A stretch of DNA of 39,822 nucleotides from assembly GCA_944389505.1 (NCBI GenBank), contig CALXMP010000013.1, positions 1-39,822 on the forward strand. The letters are read 5' to 3'. Positions 31,253-39,822 of this stretch are shown piece by piece. Source of the stretch: an uncultured Spirochaetaceae bacterium. Its GTDB lineage: Bacteria; Spirochaetota; Spirochaetia; Sphaerochaetales; Sphaerochaetaceae. Position numbers and translations under genes: made by a program. The number at the start of each line of letters is the position of its first letter. Positions within the stretch are counted from its first letter, which is position 1. Below the pieces are notes generated by a model that saw nothing but the letters and a program-made list of their open reading frames with translations, was not told the origin of the DNA and ran no database searches.

Positions 31253-32842
31253 TCAGTCATCGATCTTATCAGGATCGAATAAATTGTAGTCCATATCGGG
31301 GAATATCTGATTGCGTCGCTCGGCGTTAATCAGCCACTCCGTATTGACCGTATTGCGGCACATCGAGGAATAGACGACATTGAACGACCCAAGATGGTTT
31401 CTCAGGCGCTTCTCAGCATATGTAACGCTTGTTCTATCATGCATTATGCATGGCCAGTCGGAAGCCATCGACAGCAGCACCTCACGCGAGGCCTGATTGA
31501 GGAACCTCCCCTTCAGGGAACCCTGATCAGGGAATCTGTGGGTAAGCTCCTGCATTCTGTCTATCGCCTTCCTGATATGCCTGTATATCCAGGCATTGGA
31601 ACCATCGAGCCAGGTATCGGAATAACCGCCAGCACCCCATGAGGATTCATTCACACGCAGCTTATCGCATACACCATCGGAAAGAATGACAGAGGTCGGC
31701 GTCGTGAACTGGAAATCGGAAGAAGCGGAACCCTCCCTGAGCACGCCCTCAAGGAAAGAAATCCCTTCATACCATCTGTGGCCGAAGAGCTCTGCATCGA
31801 AGCAGAGATTGAAGACGGGATCCTCAATCCCAAGCGTCTCAATCATTATGCCCTTACGCTTGATGCTGTAAAGGAAATTCTCAACATGGAGCCTTACCTT
31901 CTCCTGGGCTTTCTCGGGGGAATAGAATCTCTTCTCCTCGGTCCGGCCGGTTATCGCATGGTACTTGTATCCGGTGAAGACCCTGACATCAGGCTCATGT
32001 ATATAAGGCCTGACGTAATCAAGCGGCATGTAGTACCCGATATCCCTATAGAAATCACGGTAGTCGCCATCGCATGGATATCCTGACACAGAGGACCATA
32101 CAAGCGATGTCACGCTCCAATCCCTCGGGAACCCGATAAGCCCCGATGGAAGCCGCACCGGCTTATATCCGCCATATACCGATTTATCAAGCGATGTGAT
32201 TACCGAATGAGAAGCGAGCTGGCACCATGATACACCATTCTCTGAAAGGACCTGATCAAGCCCAGGATAATACCCGCATTCAGGAAGCCAGAAACCGCTT
32301 GCATTCTGCCCGAAAACCCTCTTATGCGTCCTAAGCCCCATAACGATCTGGGCCTTGATCGCTGTAGGATAATCCTTATAAAGAGGAAGATATGCATGCG
32401 TCGCCGCTGTGGTTATGAGCTCTATCCGGTCTTTGTCCGCAAGGGCTTTGTATCCTGTCAGGATATTCCTGCCATATGACTCGAACATCTCAAGATTGGC
32501 TTTCGCCTCTTCCAGATATCGTATAGCCATATCATGGCATTCCCGGTCCTCGCGCTCGGTCCTGGCTGCTTCCTTCTCACCAAGCTCAATCCGAAGATTC
32601 ATATAATCCACGAAGCGCTGCTGGAGAGCCTCATCGGTAAGCATCGTGATGAGAGTTGGGGAAAAACAGATCGAGAGCCTGTACCCCACCCCTTCGCAAT
32701 CGAGCTTTTCGAGCATTCTCAGCCCGGGGATATATGATTCATTGAGGGATTCGAAAAGCCAGTTCTCCTCAAGGAACTTCGGATACTCCAGATGGCGGAC
32801 ATATGGGAGATGGGCATGAAGAATAAGGTTTATCCTGTTCAT
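31253..32842 (-). CDS. GH57 1,4-alpha-glucan branching enzyme-like protein
   Basis: This 529-residue protein is a family-57 glycoside hydrolase of the branching-enzyme type, which makes alpha-1,6 branches in glycogen. The start INLILHAHLPYVRH is the first GH57 motif. GFWLPECGYYPG carries the nucleophile Glu188 and CFDAELFGHRWYEG the acid/base Asp349. The later SSWGAGGYSDTWLDG segment belongs to the helical C-terminal part. It overlaps the DUF4912 gene by 4 nt (ATGA), so the two are coupled. The intact motifs suggest an active enzyme; alpha-amylase activity is the alternative. Confidence 0.9.
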   Translation of the reverse strand: MNRINLILHAHLPYVRHLEYPKFLEENWLFESLNESYIPGLRMLEKLDCEGVGYRLSICFSPTLITMLTDEALQQRFVDYMNLRIELGEKEAARTEREDRECHDMAIRYLEEAKANLEMFESYGRNILTGYKALADKDRIELITTAATHAYLPLYKDYPTAIKAQIVMGLRTHKRVFGQNASGFWLPECGYYPGLDQVLSENGVSWCQLASHSVITSLDKSVYGGYKPVRLPSGLIGFPRDWSVTSLVWSSVSGYPCDGDYRDFYRDIGYYMPLDYVRPYIHEPDVRVFTGYKYHAITGRTEEKRFYSPEKAQEKVRLHVENFLYSIKRKGIMIETLGIEDPVFNLCFDAELFGHRWYEGISFLEGVLREGSASSDFQFTTPTSVILSDGVCDKLRVNESSWGAGGYSDTWLDGSNAWIYRHIRKAIDRMQELTHRFPDQGSLKGRFLNQASREVLLSMASDWPCIMHDRTSVTYAEKRLRNHLGSFNVVYSSMCRNTVNTEWLINAERRNQIFPDMDYNLFDPDKIDD

Positions 32843-33549
32843 AGATCCGCATCCTCCTCTCTGAAAGACTCAACAATATCCTGGACAACGGGATTTTCCA
32901 CAAGCTGTCCCTCCCTGGTAGTGATAAGCGAGAGATACAATCTGTAAAGGGAATCACTCTCCTTCATCTCGCATCTGTGTTCAAGCCAGTAGGATTCGAT
33001 CAGGGCTATTGTCCCGGATGACGCAAGGATCTTCCTTTCGCCGTCAACCTCTGAGATAAGGGATACGGATGCACTGCCATCACCATATGGTATTCCTATA
33101 TTCCATTCATTGTCGGAAAGGGATACAGGGATATCATAGTATTCCTCTGCTCCATAACGGACTATCCTAACAGCAAGGAAAAGCGATCCGCCGGCATCGG
33201 CAATACGATCGCTCTCGAGCTGTGAGAGCTGCCAGTAACAGTACGCCCAGGAAGAACTTCTGAGCATGAGATGTATCTCTGTATCAGGATATACCTCAGG
33301 AAGCTCCTCGACGCCGGGAAGTTCCGGCACATACTCATCGATTTCCCTGTAATCGGTTATACCCGAAAGATAGCGCATATTGGAATCAGAGCCGATTTCG
33401 TTCTGCTCATCGTCATCATCGGCATACTTATCCCTGAGCTCCGAGATAATCTCCTCTCTGTCCATTTTGTCAATATTCAGAATACCTTCCTGCTGAGCGA
33501 TATTCCTGAGCTCAGACATGGAAAGCGAATCGATATTAACTAGTATCAT
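32839..33549 (-). CDS. DUF4912 domain protein with SAP/Rho-N-like N-terminus
   Basis: From the ATG at 33549 the protein has 236 residues; GGGG lies 9 nt upstream, while longer frames run into the divergent promoter region. Residues 5-40 (LSMSELRNIAQQEGI then MDREEIISELRDKY) form a SAP/Rho-N-like helix-extended-loop-helix, a possible nucleic-acid or protein contact. After an acidic linker (DDDDEQNE) comes a DUF4912 domain with SSSWAYCYWQLS. DUF4912 proteins are often found with GH57 enzymes and their role is unknown; carbohydrate binding or regulation is plausible. It is translationally coupled to the branching enzyme and divergent from the second GH57 gene. Confidence 0.8.
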   Translation of the reverse strand: MILVNIDSLSMSELRNIAQQEGILNIDKMDREEIISELRDKYADDDDEQNEIGSDSNMRYLSGITDYREIDEYVPELPGVEELPEVYPDTEIHLMLRSSSWAYCYWQLSQLESDRIADAGGSLFLAVRIVRYGAEEYYDIPVSLSDNEWNIGIPYGDGSASVSLISEVDGERKILASSGTIALIESYWLEHRCEMKESDSLYRLYLSLITTREGQLVENPVVQDIVESFREEDADL

Positions 33550-33693
33550 CGCATCCCCTTTATTGTGCGTTTTCATCATAGGAAAAAGGTGGTTTTCTGT
33601 CAATCTAAGCGCTAAATCGGGATTTTGGCGCCACCAGTTCCTCTTTTCTGCGCTTATATGCAAGATGCTGTCTGTATGATAGAATCAACAGCC

Positions 33694-36015
33694 ATGGAAA
33701 CGAAAGAAGAGAGGACCTCACTTATCCTGCATGGCCATTTCTATCAGCCACCGAGGGAGAACCCTTTCACAGGATGTCTTCCGAAGCAGGATTCTGCTGC
33801 ACCGTATCTCGACTGGAACGAAAGGATATACAAGGACTGCTATTCGGCGAATGCGCACTCAAGATACCTTTCCCCAGAGGGACGCATAATATCGATAACG
33901 AATAATTTCTCATATATATCATTCAACTTCGGACCTACCCTGCTCTCGTGGATCCAGAAGGAGCACCCTATGATGCTGGAGCTTCTGAAGGAAGCGGATA
34001 AGGCATCGATCGAGAGGCTCGGACATGGCAATGCCATGGCTCAGGCGTTCAATCATACGATACTCCCCCTGGACAGGTATGATGATGCCAGGCTCCAGAT
34101 AGAATGGGGTGCAAGGGATTTCGAGAACAGATTCTCAAGAAGGCCGGAAGGCATGTGGCTTCCAGAAGCAGGCATCAATGGCAATGTCATAGACCTTCTT
34201 GCAGAGGAAGGAATAAAGTTCGTTGTGCTCTCTCCATGGCAGTGCAAGGCTGTCGAGAATTCAAGCGGCACTGTGACGCCTCTATCGGGCAAGCCTGCCC
34301 CATACTGGGAGCCTTATATCCTCACAGGCAGGACAGGCAAGGAGATAACTGCGTTCTTCTACCATCCAGGTCTTGCGGAGGGCATATCATTCGGACATAT
34401 GCTCCGCTCTGCTGATAACCTCTATGAGACTATCAAGGGAATCAGGGATACGGAGAAGAGACCTCTTATCCATACAGCAACCGATGGAGAGATCTATGGT
34501 CACCATGAGCCATATGGCGACATGGCGCTTGCTGCTCTTATCAGGAAGGTCGGGGAACGCAGCGACTTCACGATGGACAACTATGGCTCATACCTTGAGA
34601 AGCATCCTGCCGTACTCCACGCGGAACTCCATGCCGGAGAGGAAGGACTCGGCACCAGCTGGTCATGCTCGCATGGCGTATCAAGATGGTATAAGGACTG
34701 CGGATGCTCGACAGGGAGCGAACCGGGGTGGAACCAGGCATGGAGAACACCTCTCAGGAACGGGCTGAACAACCTCGCAGTCAGACTTGATGAGATCTTC
34801 GCATCTGAGATAAAGAAGATCTTCGGCGATAAGATAACACCTCTTGAGATACTCCGGATGGCTGGAGATGAGTTCACTGGAAAGACAACGATGAGAGCGT
34901 TCATCGAATCTCTGCACCAGAAGCTCAGCTTCGCGTCGACATATGATGTCGAGCTTGCGCATCTCCTTTCAGGAATGAAGAGCAGGCACTTCTCCTTCAC
35001 GAGCTGCGGCTTCTTCTTCGCTGAGCTTTCCGGCATCGAACCCAGGCAGGATATAAAGTATGCGCTCTATGCTATCCGCATGTTCCAGCCATACTACAAA
35101 GGCGACCTGCTCTATCCGTTCCTCTCAGATCTCAGAAAGGCGAAGTCGAACATCAAGGGGATGGGCGATGGCATGAATATTGCCCAGGAGGAGATGAAGG
35201 GACTTCCTGGAGAGGTTGAGGCAGCACTCTACTTCTTCCTGAACAGAAGCATCGCATCCCCTTCATCCTATAAGGAGGACTATGGAAAATTCATACTCTC
35301 CCATCTTGATATGGATTCGGAGAGCTTCTCCTGCGATATAATCGACACAGTGAATCTCGAGCTTTTCAGATTCTCCGTGCTCTCCTCCTCTTCTGTTGAG
35401 AACGGCATAAACCTCTATATCTCAGAGAACAATGAATCGAATACGCCTATCCAGCGCATACGCATCACGAATCAGGATATCCCTGGCAGAATGCTTGCGG
35501 AGGTATTTACATGGATTGATACGGCGATGAATGGAACAGCATACTCGGAGCTGTCCCTCCTCGCTGCGGATATCAAGCACTTCTCGATGCTTGTGAAGAA
35601 TACAAGGTTCATGCCGATCGATACGCTTGTGCTGGAGAATCTCGGGCTCACGCTGAAGCTTATCAAATCATATTTTGCATCGCACAGCGACGCATCCGCG
35701 GCGGAGAAGCACGAGACTATCGGCAGCATGCTCGGCTTTGTCAGGAAGTGTGGACGCGATACCGACATCAAGGCTCTCAACGCAATGCTCTCAGATTATG
35801 CCATGACACTTGCCGCACAGGTAGCGGAGGAAGGTCTTACAGAGAGAGTCGCTGAGAATATAATCGAGCTGATGGATGAGAGCAATTCGAATGCGCTCAC
35901 GCCAGAGATCGGAGATCTCCAGAATATCATCTATCCATATTACAAGGGAGACAAGAAACCGGAGGCCAGCAAGGATTCAGCCCTGAGAACATACTCAGTG
36001 CTGAACTTCAAGTAA
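33694..36015 (+). CDS. GH57 family glycoside hydrolase with DUF3536 domain
   Basis: From the ATG at 33694 the protein has 773 residues; frames to 33625 add a sequence unlike the family. The start LILHGHFYQPPRENPFTG is the GH57 motif 1 of the DUF3536 subgroup. MWLPEAGI holds the nucleophile Glu158, and TATDGEIYGHHEPYGD holds the acid/base Asp264. Residues from about 280 to the end are the DUF3536 region, with no known motif. Substrates are probably alpha-glucans; no signal peptide is seen, so it acts in the cytosol, likely on glycogen with the divergent branching enzyme. No Shine-Dalgarno is seen. The end overlaps recN by 21 nt. Confidence 0.88.
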   Translation: METKEERTSLILHGHFYQPPRENPFTGCLPKQDSAAPYLDWNERIYKDCYSANAHSRYLSPEGRIISITNNFSYISFNFGPTLLSWIQKEHPMMLELLKEADKASIERLGHGNAMAQAFNHTILPLDRYDDARLQIEWGARDFENRFSRRPEGMWLPEAGINGNVIDLLAEEGIKFVVLSPWQCKAVENSSGTVTPLSGKPAPYWEPYILTGRTGKEITAFFYHPGLAEGISFGHMLRSADNLYETIKGIRDTEKRPLIHTATDGEIYGHHEPYGDMALAALIRKVGERSDFTMDNYGSYLEKHPAVLHAELHAGEEGLGTSWSCSHGVSRWYKDCGCSTGSEPGWNQAWRTPLRNGLNNLAVRLDEIFASEIKKIFGDKITPLEILRMAGDEFTGKTTMRAFIESLHQKLSFASTYDVELAHLLSGMKSRHFSFTSCGFFFAELSGIEPRQDIKYALYAIRMFQPYYKGDLLYPFLSDLRKAKSNIKGMGDGMNIAQEEMKGLPGEVEAALYFFLNRSIASPSSYKEDYGKFILSHLDMDSESFSCDIIDTVNLELFRFSVLSSSSVENGINLYISENNESNTPIQRIRITNQDIPGRMLAEVFTWIDTAMNGTAYSELSLLAADIKHFSMLVKNTRFMPIDTLVLENLGLTLKLIKSYFASHSDASAAEKHETIGSMLGFVRKCGRDTDIKALNAMLSDYAMTLAAQVAEEGLTERVAENIIELMDESNSNALTPEIGDLQNIIYPYYKGDKKPEASKDSALRTYSVLNFK

Positions 36016-37638
36016 GCTTCTCGCGTGCTCCAATGATATGCCGCTCGTGCTGCCAGAAAGCAGACGGGCGGTTTCCTTTTCCCTATCCTCTCCGTCTATC
36101 TTCCTGACGCTGGATACGGTCCTGCCCTCAGTGGCACGCTTCTCGACAAGATAATGGGAATCGGCCCTGACAGCTATCTGCGGCAGATGGGTTATAGCAA
36201 TGATCTGGCAGTTTTCCGAGAGCTTTCTGAGCTCATCACCAACTGCATTGGCACTGTTGCCGCCAAGACCTGCATCGATCTCATCGAAAAGCATGGTCTC
36301 CGGGCCTCCCTGCTCTCCTGTTGAGGCCTTTATCGCAAGAAGAATCCTCGAGAGCTCACCTCCCGATGCTGTATTCTGGACGGGAGAAAGCTTCTCTCCC
36401 TTATTCGGTGCAATAAGGAATGAGATGGAATCAGCTCCATCGGGACCGGGAGACGCATGCTCAACTGTAATCCTGAATGCAGCCCCAGCCATCCCCAGAT
36501 CATGGAGGGTTCTCTCAATCCTCTGGCCAAGCTCCGATGCAGTCTTCTTCCTTGAAGCCGAAAGCGCATCGGCAGAACTGTCAAGCTCAATCCTTAGCTT
36601 TGAAATACGCTTATCGAGGTCGGCAAGCATATCATCGCCATCATCGATGACACGGAGTCTCTCCTTGTACTCATCGCGCTTCGCGATTGCACTCTCAACA
36701 CTTCCTCCGAATCTCCTCTTCATCTTCTGGATGACGGAAAGCCGTGCATTGAGCGAGTCAAGCTCCTCTTCGGAGTACTCCACAGCAGAGAGGTGCGAAC
36801 GGAGAGTAAGGAGTATATCATCGGCATCGATCGATACCGGCTCAAGCCTTTGGGCAAGCTGCTGGAGCTCCTGATCCTTCCTTCCTGCCTTGAAGAGAAC
36901 AGACAGAGCCTCAGAGAGAGCTGATGTGCCATTCTTAAGCTCATCCATGGCGATCTGCATGCTTTCCCTGAGAGACTCAGCTGAATTGATGACATCGAGC
37001 CTTGCCCTTATGCTCTCCTCCTCGCCAATCTTTAGATCTGCCGAATCGAGCTCTCCCAGGCAGTATGTGATGTAGTCCTTCTCCTCTGCGCTTCTTGCTA
37101 TCTCAACTGCTATCCTCTCCCGTTCGGCAGAGAGATCCCTGAGCTCAGAGTAAATGCGCCTATATTCATCAGCCAGCTCTCCATTTCCCGCAGCCTCCTC
37201 CACCATCGAGACATAGACTCCGGGCCTCAGAAGCGACTGATGGGCATGCTGTGATGAGATATCAACAAGGAGGGATCCAAGCTCCTCGCCTTCCTTCCTT
37301 GATACAGGTATGCCATTGACAGTATATGATGACCTTCCGGACATCCTTATCGAACGCCTTATGATGATCTCTCCATCATCGCCGATGGCGTCATGGGCAT
37401 CGAGCCACGATGTGACAGCAGGAGAGGATGAAAGGAACACGGCAGCAACCTCCGTGCTGTCCTCTCCCTTCCTTATGGACTCCTTGTCTGCCTTCGCGCC
37501 AAGTATGAGGGACAGTGCTCCAAGAAGTATTGACTTGCCCGATCCTGTTTCGCCGGTTATTGCAGAAAAGCCATCTCCGAACTCCAGATCGAGCTTATCG
37601 ATAAGCACATAGTTCCTTATGGAAAGGCTCTCAAGCAT
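35995..37638 (-). CDS. recN: DNA repair protein RecN
   Basis: RecN is an SMC-like ATPase acting at double-strand breaks. The 547-residue protein starts LESLSIRNYVLIDKLDLEF and has Walker A GETGSGKSILLGAL at 31-44. Coiled-coil arms cover about residues 150-360. The C-terminal half carries the ABC signature-like TASGGELSRILLAIK and Walker B TMLFDEIDAGLGG, followed by ITHLPQIAVRA. It overlaps nadK by 8 nt; the nadK-recN pairing is common in bacteria. It overlaps the convergent GH57 gene by 21 nt at its 3' end. Confidence 0.97.
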   Translation of the reverse strand: MLESLSIRNYVLIDKLDLEFGDGFSAITGETGSGKSILLGALSLILGAKADKESIRKGEDSTEVAAVFLSSSPAVTSWLDAHDAIGDDGEIIIRRSIRMSGRSSYTVNGIPVSRKEGEELGSLLVDISSQHAHQSLLRPGVYVSMVEEAAGNGELADEYRRIYSELRDLSAERERIAVEIARSAEEKDYITYCLGELDSADLKIGEEESIRARLDVINSAESLRESMQIAMDELKNGTSALSEALSVLFKAGRKDQELQQLAQRLEPVSIDADDILLTLRSHLSAVEYSEEELDSLNARLSVIQKMKRRFGGSVESAIAKRDEYKERLRVIDDGDDMLADLDKRISKLRIELDSSADALSASRKKTASELGQRIERTLHDLGMAGAAFRITVEHASPGPDGADSISFLIAPNKGEKLSPVQNTASGGELSRILLAIKASTGEQGGPETMLFDEIDAGLGGNSANAVGDELRKLSENCQIIAITHLPQIAVRADSHYLVEKRATEGRTVSSVRKIDGEDREKETARLLSGSTSGISLEHARSLLEVQH

Positions 37639-38476
37639 GCATGACCCCCGACCAATGGAGTTTATCGCGGATAACCTCGGTGAAGTTTCTCTTCTGCGAT
37701 TTTACGAGGAGAACCCTGCTTCTGCTCTTCTCCACGGTCACCTTATCCCCCTCCTCGAGAGGGAAATCGAGCTGGCCATCGGCAGTGAGGACAAGGTCGG
37801 TGCGCTGCCCCGGAGAGACGGTCAATGAGACAAGCTTCCCCGATGTGACCAAGGGCCTGTTGGAGAGAGTGAATGGACAGACAGGTGTTATGATAACGGC
37901 AGACATCTCCGAATCGATTATCGGGCCACCAGCTGCAAGGGAGTAGCCTGTGGATCCTGTCGGGGTTGCTATTATCATTCCGTCTGCACGGAAATTGCCG
38001 AGCATCGTATTATCGAGCGAAAGCTCCAGGGAGATGACCTTTGCTATTCCCGATGATGATATTACAGCTTCGTTGAGGGCTGAGGCCTGCCAGACCTTCT
38101 TCCCCTTCCTCAGGACTGCGATGCGGAGCATCAGTCTCCTTGATATATTCTCCCCATTCGCCATATATGCTGTCAGGGCTTCCTGCCATTCATCCTTGCC
38201 GATCTCGGTAATGTATCCGAATGTGCCGAGATTCACAGGAAGAATAGGAATCCCGAGATCATGGACGGCACGGGCTGCATAGAGTACAGTGCCATCGCCC
38301 CCGAGTGTTATGACAAGATCAGCGGTAAGCGGCACAGAGAGCTTCTCGGAACAGCTTCTTGTACTGACAAGAAAGCTTCCTATCCCCTGTTTATCGAGGA
38401 AGGAAATAATCTCATCGGCAAGGACGAGACTCTCGCTCTTTGTACCATTGGCAATGATCAGTACCCTTGAAATCAT
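37631..38476 (-). CDS. nadK: NAD kinase
   Basis: This enzyme phosphorylates NAD to NADP with ATP or polyphosphate. The 281-residue protein has the GGDGT motif at 59-63 and the NE motif in ALNEAVISS. The NAD-binding segment ADGMIIATPTGSTGYSLAAGGPI spans about residues 165-187. All key residues are kept. GAGG lies 7 nt before the ATG. It sits 8 nt after the DegT-like gene and overlaps recN by 8 nt. Confidence 0.97.
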   Translation of the reverse strand: MISRVLIIANGTKSESLVLADEIISFLDKQGIGSFLVSTRSCSEKLSVPLTADLVITLGGDGTVLYAARAVHDLGIPILPVNLGTFGYITEIGKDEWQEALTAYMANGENISRRLMLRIAVLRKGKKVWQASALNEAVISSSGIAKVISLELSLDNTMLGNFRADGMIIATPTGSTGYSLAAGGPIIDSEMSAVIITPVCPFTLSNRPLVTSGKLVSLTVSPGQRTDLVLTADGQLDFPLEEGDKVTVEKSRSRVLLVKSQKRNFTEVIRDKLHWSGVMHA

Positions 38477-38484
38477 ACCCAGCC

Positions 38485-39528
38485 TCAGCTTATGTGGCTT
38501 ATAACGCGCTGCACCGACTCAAGATCGGCCTTAGCGAGAAACGGATAGAGCGGAAATGAGATTGCTCTTGTTATAGGAGCAATTGCATGGGGGAATCTAT
38601 CATACTTATCCTGATACCTATACCCTACGCTCCCTGTGAATGTACGCCTGCATGAGACCGAATACTTGGACGCGAAGGCAATGGCATCATCGGGTCTTGT
38701 ATTGACAATCACGGAAAAACCGAAACCGTTGGCTGTAAAGAGAGGCGATGCAGATCCGAAGAGCGTCGCATCGCTCTTGAGCTGTGCCTGCTGATACATC
38801 CTGTATATCTCAAAGCGTCTTGTCAGAAGCGTATCGATCTTCGAAAGCTGGACAATGCCGAGCGCAGCATTCATATCAGGAAGATCGGTATAAGGAGCAC
38901 CGAGAGATGCATACTTCTTAAGTCTTTCGATATATTCCTCTGATGAGGATACTGCAGCAGCCCCTCCTCCTGTCGAGATAACCCCATCCTCCTCGAAGGA
39001 TGATATAACGATATCCCCACCAGAACCGGCAGTGATAAACTGACCTGATTCATCCTCGAATTTCGATCCAAGGGATTCCGATACATCAACGATGACAGGC
39101 AGCCCCAGAGATTTTATGGATTCATATGACTGAGGCATCTGACAGACAGGCTCAAACGAGAGAATGGCCTTAGCCTCCTCCAGATGCTTGGCAGCATCCT
39201 GTAGATCAAGAAGGCCGAATTCATCGGTATCGACAAGCACTGCCTTTACACCAAGGCGCCTGAAAGCCTCAAGGTAGATCTTGGGGGACAGGACGGATAT
39301 GATCACGCCATCTCCTTCATGCACATCCGATGCAATCAGCGCTGCTGATATAGCATCAAGGTATGAACGGAGGGCAATCCCATCGCTTTTGCCAAGGAAA
39401 ATGGAGAATACACGCAGGAACTCCTTCTTCCGCTCCCCCGGACCTATCTTCTCATCGACCATAGTCTGGAGTACAGCATCCATATCCTTTCTGTACAATG
39501 CAGGTTTATAGAATCTGATCAGTGCCAT
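38485..39528 (-). CDS. DegT/DnrJ/EryC1-fold protein lacking the PLP lysine
   Basis: The protein has 347 residues from the ATG at 39528 (MALIRFYKPAL). The fold matches PLP-dependent sugar aminotransferases: DVHEGDGVIISVLSP, VDTDEFGLLDLQDA, IVDVSESLGSKF (usual PLP-ring Asp in DVSES) and a C-terminal AISFPLYPFL. The Schiff-base site, normally SFHPTKNLTTGEGG, reads SFEEDGVISTGGG, so the Lys is Gly. Either it works without aminotransferase chemistry (a few DegT-fold dehydratases also lack this Lys) or it is a regulator. There is no Shine-Dalgarno, and TAGAAT lies 7 nt upstream. It heads the operon with nadK and recN and lies downstream of the rRNA operon. Confidence 0.75.
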   Translation of the reverse strand: MALIRFYKPALYRKDMDAVLQTMVDEKIGPGERKKEFLRVFSIFLGKSDGIALRSYLDAISAALIASDVHEGDGVIISVLSPKIYLEAFRRLGVKAVLVDTDEFGLLDLQDAAKHLEEAKAILSFEPVCQMPQSYESIKSLGLPVIVDVSESLGSKFEDESGQFITAGSGGDIVISSFEEDGVISTGGGAAAVSSSEEYIERLKKYASLGAPYTDLPDMNAALGIVQLSKIDTLLTRRFEIYRMYQQAQLKSDATLFGSASPLFTANGFGFSVIVNTRPDDAIAFASKYSVSCRRTFTGSVGYRYQDKYDRFPHAIAPITRAISFPLYPFLAKADLESVQRVISHIS

Positions 39529-39564
39529 AGTATGGATTCTAGCAGACAAAGGGTTCTTTAGCCA

Positions 39565-39590
39565 TAAGAAAGACCAGTTCACTGAACTGG
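39565..39590 (-). terminator. Hairpin with U-rich tail between the rRNA operon and the DegT-like gene
   Basis: CCAGTTC (39574-39580) and GAACTGG (39584-39590) form a perfect 7-bp stem with a 3-nt loop. On the minus strand TCTTTCTT follows. It could be a second rRNA terminator or an attenuator. The rest of 39591-39745 is AT-rich; a TATAAT lies on the minus strand near 39671-39676, but I see no gene. Confidence 0.4.
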
Positions 39591-39745
39591 CCCTAAGCCT
39601 AACGGAAACCGGAAAACCAATAAGGGGAAGATGACTGTCTTTCGATTCCTTTATGTATATTCATTATAGTTCACCATAATGTTTATCCGGATGGATTTCA
39701 TATGAAGAATATCATATAAAATATATATCTAAACAATATTAAATT

Positions 39746-39773
39746 AAAAAGAAAACCCCTCATAGAGAGGGGG
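39746..39773 (-). terminator. rRNA operon terminator
   Basis: On the minus strand, CCCCTC pairs with GAGGGG (39772-39767 and 39761-39756) around a 5-nt loop, followed by TTTTCTTTTT. It is about 20 nt past the 5S 3' end. Confidence 0.85.
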
Positions 39774-39792
39774 ATGAAGGATAAAAAAAGAA

Positions 39793-39822
39793 CCTGGCGG
39801 CGACCTACTCTCCCGCGGACGA
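39793..39822 (-). rRNA. rrf: 5S ribosomal RNA, 3' end (partial)
   Basis: The minus strand at the edge reads GGGAGAGTAGGTCGCCGCCAGG, given here as GGGAGAGTAGG followed by TCGCCGCCAGG, which is the conserved 3' end of bacterial 5S rRNA. A T-rich stretch and a terminator follow, so an rRNA operon is transcribed leftwards into the window. The rest of the gene lies outside. Confidence 0.88.

Overview
The window looks like the chromosome of a spirochaete, most likely of the Sphaerochaeta-like (non-spiral) group. This is inferred from gene content, not from an rRNA match. The pointers are a spirochaete-type FlhF with no flagellar genes around it, a division and cell-wall (dcw) cluster without ftsI, a separate groES with no groEL, paired GH57 glucan enzymes with a DUF4912 gene, and a SecA ending in a zinc motif. 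Cultured Sphaerochaeta are known to be non-motile and to lack penicillin-binding proteins. Base composition is moderate, coding density is very high, and genes often overlap by 1-31 nt.

Layout. 1-457 holds the start of an AT-richer AAA/ABC-type ATPase gene that runs off the edge. 458-5577 holds ppdK (pyruvate phosphate dikinase), a DtxR-type metalloregulator, a group-2 sigma-70 factor with a sigma-54-like promoter, a small unknown gene and groES. 5633-12345 (minus) is one run: cvpA, holB, an NtrB-like kinase, an NtrC-like sigma-54 activator, dinG and a small membrane protein. secA is divergent from it at 12426-15200. An outer-membrane barrel protein, TrkH and a LysM/LytM protein follow on the minus strand. 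Divergent from the LytM gene is an ORF that reads as a class B PBP cut off at the start of its transpeptidase domain.

19482-31037 (minus) is a 13-gene, 11.6-kb co-directional run: mraZ, rsmH, ftsL, ftsW, ftsQ, ftsA, ftsZ, xerD, dprA-like, xerC, hslV, hslU, flhF. It starts with a sigma-70 promoter and a 10-bp-period array of MraZ-type boxes. 31253-36015 is a GH57 branching enzyme plus DUF4912 gene, divergent from a second GH57 (DUF3536) gene. 35995-39528 (minus) is a DegT-like gene, nadK and recN. The right edge holds the 3' end of a minus-strand 5S rRNA and its terminator.

The strongest biological signal is a division machinery whose scaffold is kept while its peptidoglycan chemistry looks lost. 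ftsI is absent from its slot between ftsL and ftsW. FtsW has lost the SEDS aspartate motif and the QPSE motif. The LytM domain has lost all its zinc ligands. The only PBP-like protein stops before the SxxK serine. FtsW and the dead LytM protein also share an N-terminal cytoplasmic NSYDDM motif. This suggests a non-catalytic divisome in a lineage without PBPs. Genes elsewhere in the genome could supply the missing enzymes, and the window cannot exclude that.
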